A stretch of DNA of 18,047 nt from Oscillospiraceae bacterium (GCA_016302225.1 JAEDOB010000012.1:1-18047); one strand, 5' to 3'; shown: positions 8,608 through 15,942, counted from the stretch's first letter. The notes: generated by a model from the letters alone, not told the origin. Program-made: numbers and translations.

Positions 8608-9678
8608 TTGAATAATTACAGCATGACTCTTCCAAATTACACTATTGGAGAGATGGCATATGAACAGATACCAACGTTCTGCGGAAAGCATGGCAGTACG
8701 GCTGTTATTATCGGCGGCAGGACAGCTATGGAAAAAGCGGCTGCCAAAATACGCTCATACGCAGGCGACATAAGAATACTTGATGAGGTCTTTTACGGCG
8801 GCGAATGCAGCTATGAAAATGTTGACTCGCTTATGAATAATGAAAATATCCTCGCTGCGGATATGATATTTTCTGTGGGCGGAGGAAAATCCACCGATAC
8901 GGGAAAGTGCCTTGGGGACAAGCTCGTGAAGCCTGTTTTCACCTTCCCCACCATAGCGTCAAACTGCTCCTGCTGCACCTGCGTTTCCATAATGTATAAG
9001 CCTGACGGTACATTTATCGAGCCTTATTTTTTCAATAATGCTCCCGTTCACGCCTTTATCGATACGCAGATAATCTGTGAAGCTCCCGAAAAATACATAT
9101 GGGCAGGCATGGGCGATACCATTGCAAAATATTACGAAGCCACCATTTCCGCAAGAGGGGAAAGCCCCGAGCATTTCAAGGCAATGGGGCTTGTTATTTC
9201 GCAGATGTGCACAACACCCATCTTTGAAAACGGTCCTGCGGCTTATAAGGCAAATATCGAAAAAACACCGTCGGACGAATTCAGGGAAACGGTTCTTGCC
9301 ATAACCGTATCAACGGGACTTGCTTCAATAATGCTCACCCGAGATCACACCCCCGACTATAACAGCGGGCTTGCACACGCCGTTTTCTATACGCTGACCT
9401 CCGTCGGCATTGAGGAAAAGCATCTTCACGGCGAGGTGGTCGCTCTGGGCGTTCTTATCTGCCTGCTTTATGACGGTCAGACCGAGGAATTTAAACGTGT
9501 CCGCAGCTTTTGCGAAAAGGTGGGGCTGCCCGTTCGCCTTGAGGATATTGATATATCCGAGGAAACTATGGACGGACTTGTTCCCATGGTATGCGAAATG
9601 AGCGATGTCCGCCATTATCCGTATAAGATAACTCCCGAAAAGCTTCGTGAGGCTATTAAGGCTCTTCAAAACACTTAA
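8608..9678 (+). CDS. Iron-containing alcohol dehydrogenase / glycerol dehydrogenase family protein
   Basis: This protein has 356 residues from the TTG at 8608. That start is chosen because AGGTGAT (8597-8603) sits just upstream, while the in-frame GTG at 8599 lies inside the ribosome site. The family is shown by the dinucleotide motif GGGKSTDTGK (91-100) and a metal triad at Asp170 (MGDTIAKYYE), His257 (GLAHAVFY) and His274 (HLHGEVVALG), close to the spacing in glycerol dehydrogenase GldA. Such enzymes reversibly oxidise an alcohol with NAD(P). The substrate loop after PTIASN is unusual: CSCCTC puts four Cys within six residues (120-125). It is the first gene of a plus-strand operon with an ABC importer 17 bp downstream, so its substrate may derive from the imported compound. 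The exact substrate cannot be read from sequence. Confidence 0.88.
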   Translation: MNNYSMTLPNYTIGEMAYEQIPTFCGKHGSTAVIIGGRTAMEKAAAKIRSYAGDIRILDEVFYGGECSYENVDSLMNNENILAADMIFSVGGGKSTDTGKCLGDKLVKPVFTFPTIASNCSCCTCVSIMYKPDGTFIEPYFFNNAPVHAFIDTQIICEAPEKYIWAGMGDTIAKYYEATISARGESPEHFKAMGLVISQMCTTPIFENGPAAYKANIEKTPSDEFRETVLAITVSTGLASIMLTRDHTPDYNSGLAHAVFYTLTSVGIEEKHLHGEVVALGVLICLLYDGQTEEFKRVRSFCEKVGLPVRLEDIDISEETMDGLVPMVCEMSDVRHYPYKITPEKLREAIKALQNT

Positions 9679-9695
9679 TGAAAGGATATGTTATT

Positions 9696-10688
9696 ATGAA
9701 ATTTTCAGCTAAAAAAATTATGAGAACAGCCGCTTCAATTTTGCTTGCAGCTGCCGTTACCATGGGCTGTACGGGCTGCGGCGGGTCAAGCGGCAAGCAG
9801 ACGGTATATGTACTTATGATGGTAGAAAACGGTGCTTTCGTGGATATGAAGGACGGCTTTATCCAGGAGCTTCGTGACAAGGGCTATACCGAGGATAAGC
9901 TTGATATAGTCTACAAGTGCGCTCAGGGCGACGCTACCAATCTTAACACCATAGTTCAGGACGCTATCAACCACAATCCCGCAGCTATTGCCACGGTGGG
10001 CACTCCCGCATCTCAGGCTGTTGTGGGAACGGGCACGGATATTCCCAATTTCTTTATTTCCGTCGGCGACCCCGTGAAGGCAGGACTTATCAGCGATATG
10101 AATGCAGCCCCCGACAAAAACGCAACGGGAACATCCAACTATATCCCCATCAACGATATTTTCGAATTTGCCGCAACACTCACCCCCGATGTAAAGACCT
10201 ACGGCATTCTCTACAATACAGGCGAGGTAAACGCTGTTTCAACCGCTAAAAATGCAATGGCATATCTTGACGAGCATGGTATTTCTTATGTCGAAAAGAC
10301 CGTGACCGCCGCAGGCGAGGTGCAGACCGCCGCAGAGTCCATTGCAGGTCAGGTTGACGCTATCTATGTTCCCAATGATTCGGTAATTCAGTCTGCAATG
10401 CCTATTGTTTCCCAGATAGCCAGAGAGAATAAGATACCCGTTTACGGCTCCAGCGCAGTAATGGTTTCCAGCGGCGCATTTGCCACAAAGGCTATAAACG
10501 ATAAGAAAATCGGTGCAATCACAGCCGACAAGTGTATCGAATACCTTGAAGGCAAGCCTGTTAGCGAGATCATGGCAGAGGTAGTTGACGCTGATGACGT
10601 TCTGGTAAATTCCGATGCTGCCGCAGCTATCGGCGTTACAATTCCCGATAATATAGGCGCACAGATAATCACCGACTCCAATTCATAA
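9696..10688 (+). CDS. ABC importer substrate-binding lipoprotein (ABC_sub_bind/TrpX class)
   Basis: The product has 330 residues from the ATG at 9696, which has AAAGGA (9681-9686) upstream; an in-frame ATG at 9678 overlaps the previous stop but lacks a ribosome site. A basic start (MKFSAKK) and hydrophobic stretch lead to a Cys-containing lipobox (MGCTGCGG), so it is probably anchored to the outer face of the membrane. The mature part follows the ABC_sub_bind pattern: VYVLMMVENGAF near the start, AIATVGTPASQAVVG, NFFISVGDPVKAGLIS, YGILYNTGEVNAV and AIYVPNDSVIQSAMPIV. Characterised relatives include tryptophan-type TrpX proteins, but family members bind different ligands. The permease follows after 14 bp. 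No T-box or other tryptophan signal is visible upstream, so tryptophan is not supported. Confidence 0.9.
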   Translation: MKFSAKKIMRTAASILLAAAVTMGCTGCGGSSGKQTVYVLMMVENGAFVDMKDGFIQELRDKGYTEDKLDIVYKCAQGDATNLNTIVQDAINHNPAAIATVGTPASQAVVGTGTDIPNFFISVGDPVKAGLISDMNAAPDKNATGTSNYIPINDIFEFAATLTPDVKTYGILYNTGEVNAVSTAKNAMAYLDEHGISYVEKTVTAAGEVQTAAESIAGQVDAIYVPNDSVIQSAMPIVSQIARENKIPVYGSSAVMVSSGAFATKAINDKKIGAITADKCIEYLEGKPVSEIMAEVVDADDVLVNSDAAAAIGVTIPDNIGAQIITDSNS

Positions 10689-10702
10689 TAAGAGGAAAAT
10701 AT

Positions 10703-11599
10703 ATGAGTATAATTTTCGGAACAGCCCAGCTGGGACTTATTTACGGACTGCTTGCTATCGGGATATATATTTCGTTCAGGGTGCTGAATACTCCCGACCT
10801 GACTGCGGAGGGTTCATTTACCTTCGGGCTTGCGGTGTCGTCGGTCATGGCGGCGGCGGGTCACCCCTTTCTTGCCCTGCTTCTGGCAATAATTGCGGGA
10901 GCGGGGGCAGGCATGGTCACGGGGCTTTTGCAGACAAAATGCGGCATTCACCCCGTCCTTGCGGGAATACTTACCATGAGCGGGCTTTATTCGGTGAATA
11001 TGTTCGTTATGGGCGAACGTGCAAATGTTACTCTCATTGGCATTGAAACGGTATTCACAAAGGCAATGGACGCCATGCCCTTCCTTGACAAAAATGCCGT
11101 AAAGCTTATTATCGCACTTCTTGCCACAGCTATCTCGGCACTGGCGGCAATACTCTTCTTCCGCACACATATCGGGCTTTGCGTTCGTGCTGCGGGCGAC
11201 AATGAAACTATGGTAAGGGCATCTTCCATTAACGTTGACGGAGTAAAGATACTTGCCCTTGCCCTGTCCAATGGGTTTATTGCTCTTTGCGGAGGAATTA
11301 TCGCTCAGTATCAGTCCTTTGCGGATATTAACTCGGGCGTGGGAATACTTGTTGTGGGTCTTGCGTCCGTTATTATCGGTGAGGTCATTATCGGAAAAAG
11401 GAGCGTTACGGTGGGCATAATATCCGCAGTGGCAGGTTCGGTAATTTACAGAATAATAATTGCCCTTGCAACTACCTACACACTTCTTCCCGCATATATG
11501 CTGAAATTTATATCTGCGGTTATCGTTGCGGCAGCACTGACCGTTCCCGCATTCAAGCAGACAATGAGTGTGAACAAGCTAAAGAGAGGCGGTGTGTGA
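10703..11599 (+). CDS. ABC importer permease (TrpY / branched-chain-type)
   Basis: A 298-residue, highly hydrophobic protein with about eight membrane segments from GTAQLGLIYGLLAIGIYISF at the N-terminus to FISAVIVAAALTVPAF near the C-terminus. Diagnostic stretches of the LivH-like single permease that pairs with ABC_sub_bind proteins are RVLNTPDLTAEGSF (26-39), THIGLCVRAAGDNETM and ALCGGIIAQYQSFADINSGVGI. AGAGGA lies 6 bases before the ATG. The ATPase begins one base after its stop, so the two are almost certainly translationally coupled. It should form the membrane channel with the lipoprotein before it and the ATPase after it. Confidence 0.92.
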   Translation: MSIIFGTAQLGLIYGLLAIGIYISFRVLNTPDLTAEGSFTFGLAVSSVMAAAGHPFLALLLAIIAGAGAGMVTGLLQTKCGIHPVLAGILTMSGLYSVNMFVMGERANVTLIGIETVFTKAMDAMPFLDKNAVKLIIALLATAISALAAILFFRTHIGLCVRAAGDNETMVRASSINVDGVKILALALSNGFIALCGGIIAQYQSFADINSGVGILVVGLASVIIGEVIIGKRSVTVGIISAVAGSVIYRIIIALATTYTLLPAYMLKFISAVIVAAALTVPAFKQTMSVNKLKRGGV

Positions 11600-11600
11600 T

Positions 11601-12398
11601 ATGCTGAAAATAGAAGGTGCGGTAAAGACCTTTTTTAAGGGTACGCCCAATGAACACACGGCACTTGATCATCTTTCCCTTTCCTTGAAGGAGGGCGAGT
11701 TTGTCACCATTGTCGGCTCTAACGGTGCGGGAAAATCCACCCTTTTCAATGCGGTGTGCGGTACATTTATGCTTGATGCGGGTGCTGTTATCCTTGACGG
11801 CAAGGACATTACCTATCAGCCCGATTTTCGCAGAGCCAAGACCATAGGCAGAGTTTTTCAGGACCCCATGAAGGGAACTGCACCTAATCTCACCATTGAG
11901 GAAAATCTTGCCCTTGCATATTCCAGAAAGAAAAAGCCGCTTTTTTCTCCTGCCATTACTTCGGCGGAAATGAAGCTTTTCCGTGAAAAGCTGGCGGAAA
12001 TGGATATGGGTCTGGAGGACAGAATGAAAACAAAGGTGGGACTGCTTTCGGGCGGACAGCGTCAGGTGGTCACACTGCTTATGTGTACAATGAATGTGCC
12101 GAAGCTCCTCCTTCTTGATGAACATACCGCCGCACTTGACCCTCAGACCAGCGAAAAAATAATGCAGATCACCGATAAGATAGTCAGGGAAAACAACATT
12201 ACCACAATGATGATAACTCACAATCTCAATTCTGCTCTGAAAACAGGCACACGAACCGTTATGATGGATTCGGGCAGGATAATCCTTGACATAGGCGGCG
12301 CAGAAAGAGAAGGAATGACGCTGAACGATCTGCTTGAAATGTATTCGCAGAAAAGCAATAAGCAGTTTGATAATGACAGAATGCTGCTTACACGCTGA
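11601..12398 (+). CDS. ABC importer ATP-binding protein (TrpZ class)
   Basis: A 265-residue cytoplasmic ATPase from the ATG at 11601; an earlier in-frame GTG at 11592 overlaps the permease gene and is less likely. All expected motifs are present: Walker A GSNGAGKST, Q-loop RVFQDP, signature LSGGQRQ, Walker B LLLLDEHTAALDP and H-loop MITHNL. The EHTAALDP variant after the Walker B aspartate is typical of the ATPase that pairs with ABC_sub_bind lipoproteins. It powers the importer encoded by the two preceding genes. Confidence 0.93.
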   Translation: MLKIEGAVKTFFKGTPNEHTALDHLSLSLKEGEFVTIVGSNGAGKSTLFNAVCGTFMLDAGAVILDGKDITYQPDFRRAKTIGRVFQDPMKGTAPNLTIEENLALAYSRKKKPLFSPAITSAEMKLFREKLAEMDMGLEDRMKTKVGLLSGGQRQVVTLLMCTMNVPKLLLLDEHTAALDPQTSEKIMQITDKIVRENNITTMMITHNLNSALKTGTRTVMMDSGRIILDIGGAEREGMTLNDLLEMYSQKSNKQFDNDRMLLTR

Positions 12399-12449
12399 CC
12401 GTGCGGGAAATAACCGCAAACGCCGTTTACCCTATGAGGAATATGCTGT

Positions 12450-13661
12450 ATGAATATGAAATGCCGCGATCTTTCCGGGCTGAGATCATTTAAGGGAATA
12501 AAGCTTATTGCAGGTGCGGGAGGGCTTGACCGTATTATCACCTGGGTGTACATAAATCAGGACAGCAGTATCAGCAGCTGGATACACGGCGGAGAGCTTG
12601 TGTTCATAACGGGTATGGAAAACGGGTTTTCGGCTGAAACTCTGAAAAGCATCGTTCGGGAATGTATCGAGAACGCCGCTTCGGGTGTGGTCGTGCTTAT
12701 TGACCCGAACCATATACAGGCTGTCCCCGAAGAGATCATCACAGCCGCCGAAAGCGGAAATATGCCGCTTTACGAAATGCCGTGGGAAATAAAGCTTGTA
12801 GATGTTACAAAGGAGATCGCAAACACCATTATCCTCAATCAGCTGAGAGAACAAAGCGTAATGGGATTTTTCTCCGAGCTGCTGTTTTCCCATTTCATAT
12901 CCGATACCTCCATAAGAAATATGGCAATACGCTGCGGAGTAAATGTGGACGAAAACGCGTCAATGATTATTATCCGCCCCATTTGTACCCATGAGTGTCC
13001 CGGAAATGATTTCAGCAACATTACAGCCACTCTTAACCGTGCCATAGACAATGAGCTTGAACGCTGTCATATAAGCTTTGTTTCATATGTTTATATGGAC
13101 GAAATATTCATCTATGCCGTATGCAAAAGCAAGGGTCTTTCCGAAATAAGGGATATTCTGACGGCTGTCTGCTCGGAGCTTGCTGCAAGATTCAGCGGGC
13201 TGCGGATATGCGGCGGCATAGGCAGGTCGGCGGTGGGTACCGAAAATATGCGCAGAAGCTATTCCGAAGCAAGGCAGTCCCTGAGCTTTTCCGAGAATGA
13301 CGAACAGCCCGTGCGGATAGTCCTCTATTCCGAAATGGGCATTATACGGCTCCTAAACTCGGTAAGCTCCCGTTCCGAGATACAGGACTACTGCTATTCG
13401 ACCCTAAAGCCGCTCATAGACAGCGACCGCAGCCACAACACGGAATATATAAAGACCCTCGAAACCTATCTTCGCTGCAACTGCAATCTTGTAAAAACTG
13501 CGGAAACAATGTTTATCCACAGAAACACCATCGTTTACCGCATTGAAAAGATCCGCTCTCTGCTTGACATTGATTTCTCAAATATGACAGCAAAGAGCGA
13601 ATGTCTGAATGCTTTGCGGCTGATGAAGCATTTTGGCTTTAAGCCAGAGGATTTTGAGTAG
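12450..13661 (+). CDS. PucR-family transcriptional regulator
   Basis: The protein has 403 residues from the ATG at 12450, with GAGGA 9 bases upstream. The N-terminal third (~5-130) matches the PucR ligand-sensing domain (LIAGAGGLDRIITWVYI, WIHGGELVFITG, PLYEMPWEI). The middle (~150-290) resembles the CdaR GGDEF-like domain (RICGGIGRSAVGTENMRRSY). The C-terminus (~340-398) is the PucR helix-turn-helix (TYLRCNCNLVKTAETMFIHR then NTIVYRIEKIRSLL). Relatives control purine catabolism and other uses of small nitrogen compounds. It is 51 bp after the ATPase and probably in the same operon, so it may control that operon, the creatininase/deaminase divergon beyond 13900, or both. Which DNA sites it binds is unknown. 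Confidence 0.92.
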   Translation: MNMKCRDLSGLRSFKGIKLIAGAGGLDRIITWVYINQDSSISSWIHGGELVFITGMENGFSAETLKSIVRECIENAASGVVVLIDPNHIQAVPEEIITAAESGNMPLYEMPWEIKLVDVTKEIANTIILNQLREQSVMGFFSELLFSHFISDTSIRNMAIRCGVNVDENASMIIIRPICTHECPGNDFSNITATLNRAIDNELERCHISFVSYVYMDEIFIYAVCKSKGLSEIRDILTAVCSELAARFSGLRICGGIGRSAVGTENMRRSYSEARQSLSFSENDEQPVRIVLYSEMGIIRLLNSVSSRSEIQDYCYSTLKPLIDSDRSHNTEYIKTLETYLRCNCNLVKTAETMFIHRNTIVYRIEKIRSLLDIDFSNMTAKSECLNALRLMKHFGFKPEDFE

Positions 13662-13683
13662 CTAAGGAAATGCTGATCAATGT

Positions 13684-13714
13684 GTGTTCCCCCGCCTTCG
13701 GCGGGGGAATACAC
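13684..13714. terminator. GC-rich hairpin between convergent regulator and creatininase genes
   Basis: A 10-bp uninterrupted stem (13687-13696 with 13700-13709) around TTC continues for 3 bp after a 2-nt bulge. It lies 22 bases after the PucR stop, in the gap between two convergent genes, so a terminator role is natural. However, no U-run follows on either strand. The core CCCGCCTTCGGCGGG is shared with 3281-3295, so it may instead be a dispersed hairpin repeat. Confidence 0.4.
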
Positions 13715-13717
13715 GCC

Positions 13718-13892
13718 TAGATACGTCACTTATAGCGTTACATAAAAATATCCTAACACACTTGTAGGGGACGGGTTTCCCGTCCCGCAGTTACCAAAAG
13801 AACTCTTGAAATCTGCGGGCGGGGAAACCAAAGCTATGCTTTTGCCCCTACAATAACGTTATTTTTGTGGATTGCTATAGATACGTCACTTA
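13718..13892. repeat. 15-bp direct repeats framing repeat copy 2
   Basis: TAGATACGTCACTTA occurs at 13718-13732 and again at 13878-13892. Between them lies a palindromic segment whose ends are TATAGC (13731) and GCTATA (ending 13879). This resembles an inserted element with a target duplication, though 15 bp is long for that, and the repeat could equally be part of the element family. Confidence 0.6.
13731..13853 (+). repeat. 123-bp palindromic repeat element, copy 2
   Basis: Same element as 8340-8462 but on the opposite strand: 31-nt flank, TTGTAGGGG (13762-13770), 3-nt linker, 56-bp core (13774-13829), 15-nt linker AAAGCTATGCTTTTG and CCCCTACAA (13845-13853). The linkers are exchanged relative to copy 1. 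It lies between the convergent PucR and creatininase genes; apart from this element, its framing direct repeats and the hairpin before it, the 274-bp gap shows nothing else. Confidence 0.85.
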
Positions 13893-13935
13893 GGCAACAA
13901 GAAAAGTAGAAACGTCGAATTAATCAGCAGTTACT

Positions 13936-14682
13936 TCATATAAACCTTTCTATAATCTTCACAAACTCATCAACGGCAGTGTCGGTGATGAGTTTTCCTT
14001 TTTCTGCGGACGAGCCCTTTGCAGACGCAAGCGCACCGCTTTCGGGAACCATTCCCTTTACAATGGGATATTTGTGATAGGGCACGGGTTCAAAGCCCGT
14101 TTCCGTGGGTATCATATCCATTTTGACAAGCTGCGGGGCAAGGTACATCATAAGCGAGGTTTCCGTAACGGCTGCGTGTTCAAGTGCCCAGCCGGGGAAG
14201 GGAACATCGTCGAAAACCTTGTCAATAACGCTCTGCGGCAGCACGTCCCACCAGTTGGATTCAAGGATAGTGACCTCGGGGTGCCTTCTTGATACTATAT
14301 CTATGGCTTCGATAAGAAAGGCTTCGTTCTCATAGTGGGCGTTGTTTACGAAAATAAGCTTTACTCCGTCAAGACAAAGCTCTTCGAGAATATCCTCCGC
14401 AAGGGAGATTAGCGTTCTGCCGTTCAGGTCGATAGTCCCGGGGAAAAGAGGTCCTCCGCCGCTCATGGGCTTTGACTTGTAGCCATAGCAAAGTGTGGGC
14501 ATGACCGTTCCGCCGATTTTTTCGGCAAGCTTTTCGGAAATGCCCTCTGCAATTGCCGAATCTGTGCAAAAGGGCAGATGAAAGCTGTGCTGCTCGGTGG
14601 AGCCAACAGGCAGTATCACCGCCCTGCTTTTTCTTTCCTCAAATTCCTTCCAGGTAATGTCCTTCATAAATACGCTGTTCAT
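13936..14682 (-). CDS. Creatininase-family amidohydrolase
   Basis: A 248-residue enzyme, about the normal length for the family, whose founding member interconverts creatinine and creatine. Motifs: LPVGSTEQHSFHLPFCTD (24-41), NNAHYENE (113-120), ESNWWDVL (141-148) and HAAVTETS (169-176). By recalled alignment with Pseudomonas creatininase, Glu30, His32, Asp41, His116 and Glu118 correspond to the metal-site residues Glu34, His36, Asp45, His120 and Glu122. Trp145, Trp165 and His169 fall where Trp154, Trp174 and His178 contact creatinine. AAGGAG lies 9 bases before the ATG. It is divergent from the permease/deaminase operon across a shared regulatory region. The family also includes non-creatinine enzymes such as MftE and ArfB; the retained tryptophans favour creatinine or a similar small cyclic amide, but this is not proven. 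Confidence 0.88.
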   Translation of the reverse strand: MNSVFMKDITWKEFEERKSRAVILPVGSTEQHSFHLPFCTDSAIAEGISEKLAEKIGGTVMPTLCYGYKSKPMSGGGPLFPGTIDLNGRTLISLAEDILEELCLDGVKLIFVNNAHYENEAFLIEAIDIVSRRHPEVTILESNWWDVLPQSVIDKVFDDVPFPGWALEHAAVTETSLMMYLAPQLVKMDMIPTETGFEPVPYHKYPIVKGMVPESGALASAKGSSAEKGKLITDTAVDEFVKIIERFI

Positions 14683-14752
14683 TTATATTCACTCCTTATC
14701 GGAAATTTTTGCAAGTTATATACAGATTTAATTCATATTTATCTTTCCACAC

Positions 14753-14767
14753 ATAGTATGATACTAT
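14753..14767. promoter_or_regulatory. Perfect 15-bp palindrome, candidate operator over the creatininase -10
   Basis: ATAGTAT-G-ATACTAT has 7-bp perfect arms and contains the predicted -10 of the leftward promoter (14758-14763). A protein bound here would block creatininase transcription. The regulator is unknown; the PucR protein nearby is one candidate. Confidence 0.5.
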
Positions 14768-14786
14768 ATTTTACGTGATTTTTCAA
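14758..14786 (-). promoter_or_regulatory. Promoter of the creatininase-family gene
   Basis: On the minus strand TTGAAA (-35, 14781-14786), a 17-bp spacer and TATCAT (-10, 14758-14763). Transcription should begin near 14750, leaving a leader of about 68 nt. Confidence 0.55.
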
Positions 14787-14794
14787 TGTATTTC

Positions 14795-14889
14795 AGATAC
14801 AAAAAGAAAGTCAGAATTTTGTATCTTGCATATAGTGACATTTTTCGCCGGTGATGGTATAATTTGAAATGTAATCGGGAGATACAAAA
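14795..14889. promoter_or_regulatory. Three copies of AGATACAAAA around the rightward promoter
   Basis: AGATACAAAA is at 14795-14804 (+), its exact complement at 14817-14826 (12-bp gap, a perfect inverted pair), and a third copy at 14880-14889 (+). The pair sits just upstream of the -35 at 14835 and the single copy just after the predicted start near 14870. This is the layout of regulator half-sites, with possible looping between them. Confidence 0.5.
14835..14863 (+). promoter_or_regulatory. Promoter of the permease/deaminase operon
   Basis: GTGACA (-35, 14835-14840), a 17-bp spacer and TATAAT (-10, 14858-14863) with extended -10 TGG. Five of six -35 bases and all -10 bases match consensus. 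Predicted start near 14870. Confidence 0.7.
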
Positions 14890-15036
14890 ACGAAAACGCA
14901 CAGCAAAGGTGCTGTCGGGCTGAAAACCTCTCTGCCGTTGAAGAACGCTTCAATGCTTGGCTGGTAGAATGATTTAATAAACGGTGTGCGGTGCTGCCCA
15001 TAGCAACGCCGCACATTGCGAAAGGTCGTGAAATTC
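14870..15036 (+). promoter_or_regulatory. Structured 5' leader of the permease/deaminase operon, possible riboswitch or attenuator
   Basis: About 165 nt separate the predicted start from the ATG at 15037. The leader can form hairpins at 14900-14915 (ACAGCA/TGCTGT, loop AAGG), 14938-14953 (TTGAAG/CTTCAA, loop AACG) and 14985-15015 (TGTGCGG/CCGCACA plus TGCT/AGCA above a bulge). The last ends 5 bases before the AAAGG ribosome site at 15021, so refolding could affect translation. I could not match it to a known riboswitch (TPP, purine, guanidine-I, preQ1 and ZTP signatures are not visible). Confidence 0.4.
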
Positions 15037-15936
15037 ATGAGCGATAACACGAAAAGCTTTTCGGGCGATATAAACGCAAACGGCGTCCCTCTTTCCCATA
15101 GGATAGCCAAAATGGACAGGCTGAAATGGATAATAATGCTTCTGCCGCTGCTGTTTGTCCTGCTGACGCTTATTATTTCCATGGTGGGCATACTAAAGAA
15201 AAGCTTTGTGGGGGCGGACGGCTTTACCTTTGACTATTACATAAAAATACTGACCGAGCCGCTTTATATCAAGGTTTTGCTGAATACGCTGAAAACGGGC
15301 GTGCTGGTAACGGTGCTTTGCCTGCTGCTAGCATATCCTGCGGCATATCTTTCGGTAAGAGCAAAAAAGCCCATAGTACGGCGGCTTATCACGGGCGGTA
15401 TACTTATTCCGTATTGGATAAGTATGCTTGTAAGAATTTTCGCATGGCAGATAGTTTTGCAGACAAACGGCGTGCTTAATCAGCTGCTTATGTTCTTCAA
15501 AATTACCGACGAGCCTATCCAATTTATGTACACAACGGCTGCTGTCTGCATTTCCATGACGCACATTCTGCTGCCGTATATGTTCCTGAGCCTGCAATCG
15601 AATATGGAGGGCATTGACGCAAATCTTACCACCGCAGCTGCGGTAATGGGCGCACGTCCCGCAAAGGGCTTTATAGACGTGTTTCTGCCCCTGTCCATGC
15701 CGGGAATATTTTCAGGCTCACTGATGGTTTTCGTGCTTGCCCTGGGCTTCTACATTGCACCTGCTCTGCTGGGCGGCCCCGACAATATGATGATGTCCAA
15801 CCTTATCGAGCAGAATATGAACAACTTCAATTCCAACCTTGCCGCCGCAATGTCCTTTGAGCTGCTTGTTATCGTGTTCCTTATTGTGGGCGTGGCATTC
15901 AAATTCGTCGGAAATATTTTTGTAAACAAGAGGTGA
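15037..15936 (+). CDS. ABC transporter permease, spermidine/putrescine (PotB) type
   Basis: A 299-residue membrane protein. The ATG at 15037 is preferred over an in-frame TTG at 15016 because AAAGG (15021-15025) precedes it. About six membrane segments are visible, beginning with WIIMLLPLLFVLLTLIISMV. The ATPase-contact (EAA-like) loop is NLTTAAAVMGARPAKGFIDV followed by FLPLSMPG, and YISMLVR-like packing (IPYWISMLVRIFAW) is typical of PotB relatives. The second permease follows after 6 bp. PotBC-type permeases import polyamines and other small cationic or nitrogenous compounds. With creatininase and deaminase neighbours, the cargo may be creatinine or a nucleobase-like amine; this is inference. 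No matching ATPase or binding protein is in the window. Confidence 0.9.
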   Translation: MSDNTKSFSGDINANGVPLSHRIAKMDRLKWIIMLLPLLFVLLTLIISMVGILKKSFVGADGFTFDYYIKILTEPLYIKVLLNTLKTGVLVTVLCLLLAYPAAYLSVRAKKPIVRRLITGGILIPYWISMLVRIFAWQIVLQTNGVLNQLLMFFKITDEPIQFMYTTAAVCISMTHILLPYMFLSLQSNMEGIDANLTTAAAVMGARPAKGFIDVFLPLSMPGIFSGSLMVFVLALGFYIAPALLGGPDNMMMSNLIEQNMNNFNSNLAAAMSFELLVIVFLIVGVAFKFVGNIFVNKR

Positions 15937-15942
15937 AATGCT

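Noticed and set aside
9696..12398. Assignment of the importer as a tryptophan transporter
   Set aside because: Only class-level resemblance; there is no T-box leader or tryptophan gene nearby, and the PucR and dehydrogenase context points elsewhere.
11553..12419. Minus-strand open frame of 288 codons opposite the ABC ATPase
   Set aside because: The plus strand encodes all ABC ATPase motifs; the antisense product is basic and Cys/His-rich with no family resemblance.
14870..15036. TPP, purine, preQ1, ZTP or ykkC guanidine riboswitch
   Set aside because: The invariant sequence blocks of these classes are not present in the leader as far as I can see by eye.
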